Shown here in pieces: positions 56,041 through 64,000 of a stretch of DNA of 64,000 nucleotides. How positions within the stretch are numbered: position 1 is the stretch's first letter; each line of letters begins with the position of its first letter. The notes under the pieces were generated by a model, which saw only the letters and a list, made by a program, of their open reading frames with translations, was not told the DNA's origin and searched no databases. The translations under genes were made by a program, and so were the position numbers. Source of the DNA: Bacteroidales bacterium (GTDB lineage: Bacteria > Bacteroidota > Bacteroidia > Bacteroidales > JAAYJT01); NCBI GenBank assembly GCA_014860575.1, contig JACZJK010000016.1:62001-126000 (forward strand), written 5' to 3'.

Positions 56041-58506
56041 ATGAAAACAAAGTATTTAGTATTGATCGCGCTAGTACTCAGCCTTGCTTTTAATGGCTGT
56101 GTGAAAGATGAAATCTTCCAGGGTCCTCCTATCATCAGTGACATGGTGCTTAATCCGCAGGTTCCTTCCGAAAACCAGGCTGTAACCGTGACTGTGAAAG
56201 TGACCGATATGAATGAATTGAAAACGGTAACATTGCATTACACTCCCGGAAGCGGTGCCAGGGTTTCAATTCCGATGACTTCAACTGTTAACAACCTGTT
56301 TACTGCGCAAATACCTGGACAGGCAGCAGATGTAACTGTCAATTTTTATATAGAGGCTGAAAACAATTCTGGTAAAATATCTTATCATCCTTCCGGCGCC
56401 CCAGCTACAACTGCTGCTTACACAGTAGGTGCACCACTTATTGTTATGAATGAGATATATTCCCGTGGTCTTCCTGAGGATCCGGATTGGATTGAAATAT
56501 ACAATGGTTCTGATGTACCTGTTGATATCAGTGGTTATACAGTTTATGATAATGGAGGTCAATCCGGAGCCAAACCAAAACTTCCAGTTCCCGATGGAAC
56601 CATCATTCCTGCAAAAGGATTTTATGTAGTTGTAACCGATATTGGCGGTGAAAACGGCTTTGGAATTTCAAGCGGAGGCGAAGAACTTTGGCTGGAAAAC
56701 GACAAAGGGAATGTCATTGACAATGTGAATTGTCTGGCTATGGATATTACACAGAGTTATGGCCGCAATCCCGATGGCGTGGGTAGCTGGGAGTTGCTGA
56801 ATACTATCACCCGTGGCGGAGCCAATAGCACATCTGCTCCTGCCCCGCTGGTCAAAATGAATGAAATTTTCAGCCAGGGCGCAGTTGATAACCCGGATTG
56901 GATTGAACTTCACAATGGTTCTAATTTTACTGCTGAAATTGGTGGATATAAAATTTATGACAGCGGCGGACAATCGGGAAGTAAACCGAAATTTGAAATC
57001 CCGGCTGGTACTACCATTCCGGCATTCGGATTCGTGGTTATCGTGGTTGATGATGGAACTGCCAGTGGTTTTGGGCTCTCAAGCGGAGGAGAAGAAGTTT
57101 GGCTGGAAAATGCTGCCGGAACCATCCTTGATAATGCAACCTTCCCGGCACTTGAGGCTACGCAGTCGTACGGCAGATATCCCGATGGCACTGAAAACTG
57201 GCAGGTTTTGTTTGTGGTTACCCGTGGTTTAGCAAATGACAATTCCACTCCTCCTCCACCCGCACCGGTGCTGATGAATGAAATATATTCACGGGGAACT
57301 ACTGATGATCCCGATTGGATTGAAATTTATAATCCTACAAACAATCCGGTTGATATCAGCGGGTATAAAATCTATGACAGCGGCGGCAATGCCGGAACCA
57401 AACCCAAGAAAGAATTTCCGGCCGGAACATCCATCCCCGCAGGTGGTTTTGTCGTGATCGCAACTGAAGGCACAGGCGACGCAAGCGATTTTGGTCTTTC
57501 CAGCGGAGGCGAAACAGTCTGGCTCGAAAATATTGAAGGATCAGCTATAGATAGCATTGCTTTTCCGGCGATGGATGTAACCCAATCCTTTGGGCGCATG
57601 CCTGATGGAACCGAAAACTGGCAATTGCTGAATACAATCACCAGGGGAGCGCCAAACAGCAATGCGACGCCCATTGTCGTACTATTGAATGAACTATATT
57701 CCCGTGGCACAACTGAAGATCCTGATTGGATTGAAATATTTAACGCCTCAACAACCGATGCTGATATTAGCGGTTTCAAGATTTATGACAGCGGTGGCAA
57801 TGCAGGCACCAAGCCTAAGAAAGAAATCCCGGCAGGTACAATCATTCCGGCAGGTGGTTTCTTTGCGATCGCAACTGAAGGCACAGGCGATGTAAGTGAT
57901 TTTGGCCTGTCAAGTGGAGGCGAAAAGGTATGGCTCGAAAATGTAGCTAATACGGTGATTGACAGCGTTGAATTTATAGCAATGGAAGCAACTCAAAGCT
58001 ACGGGCGTTTCCCTGATGGTTCGGAGAATTGGCAGATTCTGAACACGATAACACGGGGTTCAGCAAATAGCAATGCGATGCCAAATCCCATATTTATGAA
58101 TGAAATATTTTCAAGAGGAACTACTGAAGATCCCGACTGGATTGAAGTTTATAACACTTCAACTACAGACTTTGATATCAGTGGGTATAAAATTTATGAC
58201 AGTGGCGGACAGGCCGGCACAAAACCTAAAAAGGAATTTCCGGCCGGTTCAGTTATTCCGGCATCAGGATTCCTTGTGATTGTGGTTGACGATGCCGATG
58301 CAAGCGGTTTTGGATTATCCAGTGGCGGAGAGGAAGTTTGGCTCGAAAATGCAAATGGTGAGCTGATTGACGATATCGTTTTTCCGGCGATGACGGAAGT
58401 CACCTATTCATACGGTCGCAAACCTGACGGATCGGCTAATTTTTTCATCTTCACTGAGATAACCAGGGGCGCTTCAAATAACAATGCTGCAACATTAGGC
58501 AAATAG
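56041..58506 (+). CDS. Lipoprotein with five tandem lamin-tail (LTD) domains
   Basis: 821 residues from MKTKYLVLIALVLSLAFNGC (lipoprotein-type signal, acylated Cys at 20). A domain of about 110 residues (VTVTVKVTDMNELKTVTLHY) comes first, then five lamin-tail domains of about 137 residues, each starting MNEIxSxG..PDWIE and containing GGxELWLEN-type turns and SYGRxPDG. Units 3, 4 and 5 are close in DNA sequence, a sign of recent duplication. It is probably an outer-membrane-anchored surface protein. It lies 29 bases after the porin gene and is likely in the same transcript as the PiT operon. The ligand is unknown. Confidence 0.87.
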   Translation: MKTKYLVLIALVLSLAFNGCVKDEIFQGPPIISDMVLNPQVPSENQAVTVTVKVTDMNELKTVTLHYTPGSGARVSIPMTSTVNNLFTAQIPGQAADVTVNFYIEAENNSGKISYHPSGAPATTAAYTVGAPLIVMNEIYSRGLPEDPDWIEIYNGSDVPVDISGYTVYDNGGQSGAKPKLPVPDGTIIPAKGFYVVVTDIGGENGFGISSGGEELWLENDKGNVIDNVNCLAMDITQSYGRNPDGVGSWELLNTITRGGANSTSAPAPLVKMNEIFSQGAVDNPDWIELHNGSNFTAEIGGYKIYDSGGQSGSKPKFEIPAGTTIPAFGFVVIVVDDGTASGFGLSSGGEEVWLENAAGTILDNATFPALEATQSYGRYPDGTENWQVLFVVTRGLANDNSTPPPPAPVLMNEIYSRGTTDDPDWIEIYNPTNNPVDISGYKIYDSGGNAGTKPKKEFPAGTSIPAGGFVVIATEGTGDASDFGLSSGGETVWLENIEGSAIDSIAFPAMDVTQSFGRMPDGTENWQLLNTITRGAPNSNATPIVVLLNELYSRGTTEDPDWIEIFNASTTDADISGFKIYDSGGNAGTKPKKEIPAGTIIPAGGFFAIATEGTGDVSDFGLSSGGEKVWLENVANTVIDSVEFIAMEATQSYGRFPDGSENWQILNTITRGSANSNAMPNPIFMNEIFSRGTTEDPDWIEVYNTSTTDFDISGYKIYDSGGQAGTKPKKEFPAGSVIPASGFLVIVVDDADASGFGLSSGGEEVWLENANGELIDDIVFPAMTEVTYSYGRKPDGSANFFIFTEITRGASNNNAATLGK

Positions 58507-58551
58507 TATATAATTACAGTGACTGCCTTAACCTGTAAGTCTGGCTATTTT

Positions 58552-58587
58552 TGTCAATCTGATCCGCCACGGCGGATCAGATTGACA
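58552..58587. terminator. Perfect 17-bp palindrome after the lamin-tail gene
   Basis: TGTCAATCTGATCCGCC (58552-58568) is the exact reverse complement of 58571-58587, with only AC between them. A related GATCCGCC word sits in the element at 60227. There is no clean T run, so it may be a repeat, a transcript-stabilising hairpin or a weak terminator. Nothing else is seen in 58507-58693. Confidence 0.5.
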
Positions 58588-58693
58588 TGAATTAGTCTCT
58601 TAAGACAGCCTCGGTTCTTGTGAACCATAAAGACTCTCTTGTTTTACAAGTGGTGGTTACCAATGTTATAGATCACTTTAATACTACAATACA

Positions 58694-59335
58694 ATGACAA
58701 AAGAAAAATTTGAGATAGGCCAGATTTCGAAACCCCGCTTCGAATTCCGCTCCTTTGGACAGAACTTTGACAATGCCCATTTCAGGATGGCCAGATTTTC
58801 GGCTCCGGTGCCGGAGAAAGTCTGGGAACGCCACTCTGACGAGATTTACATCTTATCGAGAACCAACGACATCAATAACACCAAGATTCGCGATGGCAAA
58901 ATGGATATAAAAACCTATGTGCAAACCGTTGACGGCCTTGAGCAATGGAACCCGCTGATGAAAGGCGAATTCCCGATCAATGCCGATGTTTTAAAAAACG
59001 AGGTGTTTCCTGCATTTCAGGTTCAGATGCCGGAACTCACAAAAGAGGTTTATACCTACGATGAATTCCTTGAAATGATTAGCAAGCACCCTGATCTGCA
59101 GGCTGTAAAGGTGCACAAACAGCGCCTGGGCTACATGGTTAACGATACAATCTGCGAGTTCGGAGAGGTACTCATCAACGGTGCCAGGGTAGTTACAATC
59201 AATTCGGAGTCAACAGAAGTTGCTGATATTTTAAAAACCCTCAGGGATTGCAACCTCGAAGGAGTGGAAAACATCAACTACCTGCAGGCCATCAAGCGTG
59301 TAATAGGAATGATTGACAAACCTTTGGCAAACTAA
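58694..59335 (+). CDS. Divergent CYTH/TTM-like protein
   Basis: 213 residues, cytoplasmic. The sequence has pieces in the order expected of a triphosphate tunnel metalloenzyme: HSDEIYILSRTNDINNTK with KIRDGKMDIK (basic strand), a middle segment with VDGLEQWNP, and a C-terminal half (CEFGEVLINGARVVTINSES... ending LKTLRDCNLEGVENINYLQA) that resembles the closing strands of CYTH domains. The canonical ExExK is not clear at the N-terminus. A clear CYTH gene lies 351 bases downstream. I consider the family assignment likely but not proven; it may otherwise be a conserved unknown. Confidence 0.6.
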   Translation: MTKEKFEIGQISKPRFEFRSFGQNFDNAHFRMARFSAPVPEKVWERHSDEIYILSRTNDINNTKIRDGKMDIKTYVQTVDGLEQWNPLMKGEFPINADVLKNEVFPAFQVQMPELTKEVYTYDEFLEMISKHPDLQAVKVHKQRLGYMVNDTICEFGEVLINGARVVTINSESTEVADILKTLRDCNLEGVENINYLQAIKRVIGMIDKPLAN

Positions 59336-59686
59336 TACAAATAGGTTTAGGAGTTTAGAAGTTTATATGTTTAGTAATTGACAACCCTAAACCCCTAAAC
59401 CTCTAAACCTCTAAACCTCCTAAACTCCCTAAACCTCCTAAACTTCTATACTTCTAACCTGAAAACTCCAGAAACAACAAAAATCAAATATCAAAAACCA
59501 AATAAATCCAAAATTTTAGTGACCGAAAATATAAACAGTCGAAATAGCTAACTCTCTGAAAATGTTTTGAATTTGATGTTTTTATTTTTGGATTTTGGAT
59601 ATTTTGAATTTTGAATTTTATACCCCCAAAGCAAAAATTATTAAAACAAGACACTAAACCCCCTAAACCCCCTAAACTTTGTAAAA
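59336..59686. repeat. CCTAAAC word array and TTGAATTTTG words in a spacer
   Basis: About 20 degenerate copies of 7-8-base words (CCCCTAAAC, CTCTAAACC, CCTAAACTC) fill roughly 59380-59455, matched at 59341-59375 by the opposite-sense TTTAGGAGTTTAGAAG words, and recur at 59655-59680. Around 59580-59630 are TTGAATTTTGAATTTT words. No gene. The array lies between the divergent CYTH-like gene and the CYTH gene. Confidence 0.75.
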
Positions 59687-60154
59687 ATGGCACAAGAAAT
59701 AGAACGTAAATTTTTGGTGAAAGGCGAATTTAAACCCTTTTCACAGAAACAAACCCGCATCACCCAGGGTTATCTTTCATCGGTTCCGGAACGCACGGTG
59801 AGGGTTCGGATCAAAGGCGACAAAGGATTTATAACCATCAAAGGAATCGGAAGCGCTTCTGGTGCAAGCCGCTATGAATGGGAAAAGGAAATCCCTGTTG
59901 CTGAAGTGGACGAACTGTTGAAAATCTGCGAACCGGGCGTAATTGACAAAACCCGTTACCTGGTGAAAGCAGGAAAGCATACCTTTGAAGTGGATGAATT
60001 TTATGGTGAAAACCAGGGACTGGTGGTAGCCGAAGTTGAACTGGAATCAGAAGAGGAAAACTTTGAGAGACCCGATTGGCTGGGCGAAGAAGTAACCGGC
60101 GATGTGCGTTACTTCAACTCCATGCTGATGAAAGAACCGTATAGTAAATGGTAG
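59687..60154 (+). CDS. CYTH domain protein (triphosphatase-like)
   Basis: 155 residues of the CYTH/triphosphate tunnel family. EIERKFLV at residues 4-11 is the ExExK signature. Further tunnel residues are TVRVRIKGDKGFITIKG, ASRYEWEKEIP, TRYLVKAGKHTFEVDEFYG and VVAEVELESEE. Bacterial members of this size often hydrolyse inorganic triphosphate; adenylyl cyclase and thiamine triphosphatase activities also occur in the family. It lies with PiT, VTC and DUF47 genes in the same 15 kb, so tripolyphosphate breakdown is a reasonable guess. Confidence 0.9.
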   Translation: MAQEIERKFLVKGEFKPFSQKQTRITQGYLSSVPERTVRVRIKGDKGFITIKGIGSASGASRYEWEKEIPVAEVDELLKICEPGVIDKTRYLVKAGKHTFEVDEFYGENQGLVVAEVELESEEENFERPDWLGEEVTGDVRYFNSMLMKEPYSKW

Positions 60155-60226
60155 CGTTTGGCGTTTGACGTTCGGCGTTGGGCGAATTGAGAGCGATTAA
60201 TGATTTACGAATGACGATTTTGAATT

Positions 60227-60369
60227 TTGAGCCTACTTCGAAAAGTCTTTTTTTTTCTCTATAGAGGCTTTCAAATAGGCTGATCTTGTCATCCTGATCC
60301 GCCGCGTCGGAGAAGAGTGACAAAAAAATACTAAGCTCAGTAGTTTGAGACTTTTCGAACTAGACTCAA
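60227..60369. repeat. 143-bp inverted-repeat element (copy B)
   Basis: The ends are 22-base inverted arms (60227-60248 and 60348-60369) with two mismatches and core TTCGAAAAGTC, the same arms as at 2249-2394. The interior differs: it contains the CTTGTCATCCTGATCC and AGTGACAAAAAAATA halves of the hairpin family seen at 6957 and 10447. It lies just before the DASS symporter gene. Degenerate GGCGTTTG words precede it (60155-60185). Confidence 0.7.
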
Positions 60370-60399
60370 TTTGGATTTTGAATTTTGAACAAATTAAAC

Positions 60400-62034
60400 A
60401 TGGCTGACCAGGAAAAGCATCTCATTGAAAATGGTGTCGAAAAAGGGTTCGATCCGTTGGACATGCACAATTACCGTATTGAAAAACTTCCAAAACGGCA
60501 AAAGTCGGATTTTGAACGATACCTGGCCATGGCTGGGCCACCGCTGGCGCTTATTGCCTTTTTCCTGCTTGGTTTTGTAATCAAAATTCCATTTTTGCAG
60601 GAAATTGATGCGGCCAGCCTGGTAGATAATGCAGCGAGAAAGGCTTTTGATAAAATAGGCCCTGAAGCATTCATCCGCAGCAATTATCTGATGCTGGCAA
60701 TTTTTGTGGCAGCCATAATTCTCTGGATCACCGAAGCCATTCCCAACTATCTTACTTCACTTATTTTAATTGTGAGCCTTGTATTGACCGGTGTTTTACC
60801 GGAAAAGGAAGCCTATGCCCAGCTAGGACATCCGGTGATGTGGCTCAATATTATGTCGTTTGTGCTGGCAAGCATGCTCGTGAAAACCGGGGTTGCCAAA
60901 CGGTTTGCCTTGTGGTTCATACTTCGGTTCGGGAAAAATGCCTCCAACATTTTCCTGAGTTTTATCGTCATCAATATGGTGTTGTCGGCTTTTATCTCTG
61001 CCACAACGGCCAAAGCAGCAATTCTGTTGCCGATATTTATGGTCATTGCGGCCATTTACGGCGCACGCAGCGGCGATGGCAAGAATAATTTTGGCCGCAG
61101 CATTGTATTGCAAAACCTGCTCAACATCAATCTTGGCGCGGGGGCTTTTCTTACAGGTTCAGGCGCCAACCTTCTTGCTGCTGCAATCATTGGAGGTGCT
61201 ATTGGTGGAACCATTTATTTTTCTGACTGGATGCAGGCCATGTTTCCGGTTATGCTGATCCTGATGTTCACCGGCTATATACTCGCTATGAAGGTGTTCT
61301 TTCCCTTACCCGAAAATGAACGTGTTCCGCAAATCAAAGGAGGAATGGAACGTTTGCGCAATGAATACGTCAAACTTGGCAAAATTGATTTCCAGGAAGT
61401 GAAGGCAACAATCATTTTTATTCTGATCCTTACTTTCTGGGCTACAGATAAACTGCATGGCATCAGCGCCACCGCAGTGGCCTTTGTGGGAGCAATTGTT
61501 GCACTGCTTCCGGGAATCGGGATTGTGAAGTGGAATGATGTTGACATTCCCTGGCACCTGATGCTGTTTTCGGCAGGCGCTTATGCCCTTGGCTCAGGCT
61601 TTGCCATCACCGACCTGCCTTCAATCAGCGTCAATGCTTTTTTCGATCATCTTGGCATTGGCGATCAAACCCATTTCTGGGTGCTTTATTTATTACTCAC
61701 AGGGGTCATGATTTTCAGCGCACTGATTTTTCAATCCAAAACCATGCGGGCAATGATTTTTGTGCCAATAGCAATAGGGGTGGCCAACAGGTTTGGATAC
61801 CCTGTGATAAGCCTGGCGCTTCCGGTAGCATTTATGATAGAACATGTGTATGTGCTGCCATTTAACAGTAAACCGGCCGCGCTGCTTTATGAAACCGATA
61901 TGTATAGTTATGGCGATTCTTTTAAATTTGGATTCACCATGATGGTTACAGGCTGGTTGCTGAACATAGTAGCCGGAGAAACCTGGTTCCGTTATCTGGG
62001 AATTACACCCGATGGAGTTTTTGGGATATTCTGA
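60400..62034 (+). CDS. DASS (SLC13) family sodium:anion symporter
   Basis: 544 residues from ATG at 60400 (a TTG lies five codons upstream). About 12 membrane helices. The family signature regions are WITEAIPNYLTSLILIVS, VMWLNIMSFVLASMLVKTG and GSGANLLAAAIIGG. Family members co-transport dicarboxylates, citrate, sulfate or phosphate with sodium; the true solute cannot be decided here. The hydrophilic N-terminus (MADQEKHLIENGVEKGFDPL) is about 45 residues. It precedes the unknown gene at 62069 by 34 bases. Confidence 0.85.
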   Translation: MADQEKHLIENGVEKGFDPLDMHNYRIEKLPKRQKSDFERYLAMAGPPLALIAFFLLGFVIKIPFLQEIDAASLVDNAARKAFDKIGPEAFIRSNYLMLAIFVAAIILWITEAIPNYLTSLILIVSLVLTGVLPEKEAYAQLGHPVMWLNIMSFVLASMLVKTGVAKRFALWFILRFGKNASNIFLSFIVINMVLSAFISATTAKAAILLPIFMVIAAIYGARSGDGKNNFGRSIVLQNLLNINLGAGAFLTGSGANLLAAAIIGGAIGGTIYFSDWMQAMFPVMLILMFTGYILAMKVFFPLPENERVPQIKGGMERLRNEYVKLGKIDFQEVKATIIFILILTFWATDKLHGISATAVAFVGAIVALLPGIGIVKWNDVDIPWHLMLFSAGAYALGSGFAITDLPSISVNAFFDHLGIGDQTHFWVLYLLLTGVMIFSALIFQSKTMRAMIFVPIAIGVANRFGYPVISLALPVAFMIEHVYVLPFNSKPAALLYETDMYSYGDSFKFGFTMMVTGWLLNIVAGETWFRYLGITPDGVFGIF

Positions 62035-62068
62035 ACAATAACTCAACGGAATCATAAAAAACAGATGA

Positions 62069-63535
62069 ATGATTGAAGAGGTTCTGAAAATACACGATAA
62101 GTTTTCAATTGAGATAAAACTTGGGTTCATTGCCAGGAAAAAAATGAAGGTAAGTGATTTTGCCTGCAATACCTGGATGTTTATTCCCAACAGCCTTGAT
62201 GTAAATCAAGCCACCCTTTCTAAAATGGATTTCTACCGGATGATAAAATCCAATATCAGGCTTATCACTCCTGTTTTTCTTCTGCGCGATATTGCTGACG
62301 CCAATGGCTCTCCGTTCAAATTTCTTGAGCAATCATTTGTTAATCTTGCTTCATCGCCCACAAGATCAAAAACGGCTGAGTATGAGTATCAGATTAAAAT
62401 GTTTTTGTCCATTCTCAAAAGTGCCATCCGAAACGAGATAAACCATATCAGCGGCAACAACATCCATGACGACCTGGCCTTTCTCATTGATAATTATACT
62501 AGCAATATCTACAAGATTGCTGAGAATTACAGGAACCTGCGCAGGATCATTAATGTGCCAACAGTTACAAAAGAGGTGCTTAATTATTATTTGTTTGGCG
62601 ACGAATTCATGAGCAACCTCATTGAACAGCACACATTTACACTTATCAGCGAATTGGAGAAAAACACGAATGTTAAAAAAGGGTCCTATCAACAACTTTC
62701 TTCACTTATCAGTAAAGAAATCGCTTATAAAAAAGAAAAGGGCTACCTGGTAGTTGAAAAGAACAGCCCGGATAAAAACAAGGATTTGGTATTCCGCCTG
62801 GGTTTGCTGAAAAAATATGCCGAAAACGAATTGTTTCTGAATGCCGATAGAAAAAGGGATGGCGCTATTGCCGAGCAGGTTTATTATAGCCTTGCGGCGG
62901 GTTTATCAATGATCTTTGCCACAGCAATTGCGTTTTCATTTCAGCAACGGTATGGTAGTCTGACCATGCCCTTTTTTGTCGCCCTCGTGATTAGCTATAT
63001 GTTGAAAGACCGGATTAAAGACCTGAGCAGGTTTTATTTTGCCCATAAATTAGGCCGGAGGCATTTTGATCAAAAAACACAGATAACATTAAACGAAAAC
63101 GAAATTGGCTGGAGTAAAGAAGCCATGGATTTTATTTCAGAAACCAAAGTGCCTGAGGAAGTGATGCGCATGCGGGCCCGTTCAGCAATTCTGGAAGCCA
63201 ATAACAGGAACAATATGGAAAAGATCATTTTGTACCGGAAATTGGTGAGGTTAAACCGCGAAGCCCTTGATCGAAGCAGCAAGTTTGCCACCTCCGGCAT
63301 GAATGAAATCATCCGCATAAATTTTTCAGGCTTTATCAATAAAATGGACGACCCGATTGTTCCTGTTTATATGCAAGGCGAGGATGGCGGCAAAAGATAT
63401 GAAATTGTTAAAGGTGAGAAAATCTATTACGTGAACCTGATCATGCAGCTTAAGAGCGAGGATCAAATGGAATACCACCGTTATCGCATTGCCCTGAACC
63501 GTAAAGGGATCAGGAACATAGAATCCTTTCAGTAA
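62069..63535 (+). CDS. Conserved-type unknown protein with two central membrane helices
   Basis: 488 residues. A mostly helical, charged N-terminal half (1-270), two hydrophobic helices (about 272-315, YYSLAAGLSMIFATAIAFSF and LTMPFFVALVISYMLKD), then a C-terminal half (320-488) with FISETKVPEEVMRMRARSAI and a basic/acidic mix. No catalytic motif is recognised. It is encoded 34 bases behind the DASS symporter gene, and a beta-propeller-like gene follows. I cannot name a family; topology suggests cytoplasmic N- and C-terminal domains around a helical hairpin. Confidence 0.7.
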   Translation: MIEEVLKIHDKFSIEIKLGFIARKKMKVSDFACNTWMFIPNSLDVNQATLSKMDFYRMIKSNIRLITPVFLLRDIADANGSPFKFLEQSFVNLASSPTRSKTAEYEYQIKMFLSILKSAIRNEINHISGNNIHDDLAFLIDNYTSNIYKIAENYRNLRRIINVPTVTKEVLNYYLFGDEFMSNLIEQHTFTLISELEKNTNVKKGSYQQLSSLISKEIAYKKEKGYLVVEKNSPDKNKDLVFRLGLLKKYAENELFLNADRKRDGAIAEQVYYSLAAGLSMIFATAIAFSFQQRYGSLTMPFFVALVISYMLKDRIKDLSRFYFAHKLGRRHFDQKTQITLNENEIGWSKEAMDFISETKVPEEVMRMRARSAILEANNRNNMEKIILYRKLVRLNREALDRSSKFATSGMNEIIRINFSGFINKMDDPIVPVYMQGEDGGKRYEIVKGEKIYYVNLIMQLKSEDQMEYHRYRIALNRKGIRNIESFQ

Positions 63536-63557
63536 TTTTAATGTGAACCATGATACC

Positions 63558-64000
63558 ATGAACCTTATGATAAAACCGCTTACGCTCCTGATCCTGCTTT
63601 TATTTGCCCTGCCCGAATCCCAAACACAGGTGAAGGAAGCCATGAAACTGTGCGAACACAACGCTTTTTCAACAGCCAATCCCAAAAGTCAGTCCTATAC
63701 AATTGATCTCAGGACCATCACAAGGCTACCCGCATCGCTTTATGAAAGCTCTGGGATTGTGGTCAGCAATGAAAACCGGATATGGTCGCACCAAGATTCG
63801 GGCAATGAAAACATGCTGTATTGCTTTGATACCACTGGCAGCATAATCCGCACGCTTGTGATTTCAAATGCGCAAAATATTGATTGGGAAGATCTTGCTA
63901 TTGATGATCAGAACCGGATTTACATTAACGATGCAGGCAATAACAACAACAACCGAACCGATCTTGTGATTTACCGCATCCCCGATCCCGAAACTTTCAC
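63558..64000 (+). CDS. Exported beta-propeller-like protein, cut by window end
   Basis: At least 147 residues and still open at the edge. The start at 63558 (or ATG at 63567) gives a signal peptide (MNLMIKPLTLLILLLFALPE). The mature part reads LPASLYESSGIVVSNENRIW, DWEDLAIDDQNRIYINDAGN and NRTDLVIYRIPDP, a pattern typical of a family of bacterial secreted beta-propellers with unknown substrate. It follows the 62069 gene by 22 bases. Function cannot be assigned from the visible part. Confidence 0.7.
   Translation, partial: MNLMIKPLTLLILLLFALPESQTQVKEAMKLCEHNAFSTANPKSQSYTIDLRTITRLPASLYESSGIVVSNENRIWSHQDSGNENMLYCFDTTGSIIRTLVISNAQNIDWEDLAIDDQNRIYINDAGNNNNNRTDLVIYRIPDPETF

Overview
The window reads as chromosome of an uncultured-type member of the Bacteroidota, most likely Bacteroidales-like. 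The support is: many large secreted proteins ending in a type IX secretion (T9SS type A) sorting domain, DUF3857/transglutaminase proteins, a PiT operon and OprO/P-type porins typical of the phylum, and several copies of the Bacteroidota promoter -7 box (TAnnTTTG), two of them with a TTG about 18-19 bases upstream. No rRNA, tRNA, CRISPR array, integrase or transposase was seen.

Layout. 0-2.2 kb: an unknown secreted protein (possibly frameshifted at the window edge) and mnmA. 2.5-8.4 kb: a forward group of kbl, acpS, an AcsA-type acetyl-CoA synthetase, a four-helix-bundle (23S IVP family) gene sitting in its own inverted-repeat cassette, an acyl carrier protein and a second alpha-oxoamine synthase. 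8.6-14.4 kb: reverse-strand ferredoxin-nitroreductase, a small outer-membrane barrel and a pair of DUF3857/transglutaminase proteins, one of which has lost the catalytic Cys. 14.5-16.8 kb: DUF485 plus an ActP-like symporter. 16.8-31.2 kb: a reverse-strand starch/glycan block (porin, two non-catalytic T9SS glycan-binding-like proteins and a giant GH13 alpha-amylase) interrupted by an AT-rich two-gene insert, an HNH nuclease and a methyltransferase-HIT fusion. 31.6-46.7 kb: forward T9SS cargo genes (two cohesin-like proteins, a lamin-tail protein, a papain-type and a subtilisin-type protease) and a small C-terminally anchored protein. 47.2-63.5 kb: a phosphate/polyphosphate-flavoured neighbourhood (DUF4956, VTC polyphosphate polymerase, broken HlyD-type fusion protein, DUF47, PiT transporter fused to a LuxR-type DNA-binding domain, OprO/P-like porin, five-fold lamin-tail lipoprotein, a divergent CYTH-like protein, a CYTH protein, a DASS anion symporter and a large conserved unknown). 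The last gene runs off the window.

How the parts fit. Acetate uptake (ActP) and activation (AcsA) co-occur; the ACP, AcpS and alpha-oxoamine synthases could form an ACP-dependent acyl condensation route. The T9SS proteins look like a surface starch-capture and degradation set with shared modules, including an aromatic-rich domain of about 130 residues found nine times here that I cannot assign to a known family. The 48-63 kb region gathers PiT, DUF47, VTC and CYTH proteins, which suggests phosphate sensing and polyphosphate handling.

The spacers are unusual. They carry families of short word repeats (8-mers such as CACTGCAT, CACATAGA words, TTGCCAAC, CCTAAAC), 140-150 bp elements with 22-bp inverted ends, and three tandem 120-bp hairpin units. 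Two kinds of these repeats bracket small genes or remnants as inverted pairs, suggesting mobile or formerly mobile cassettes.
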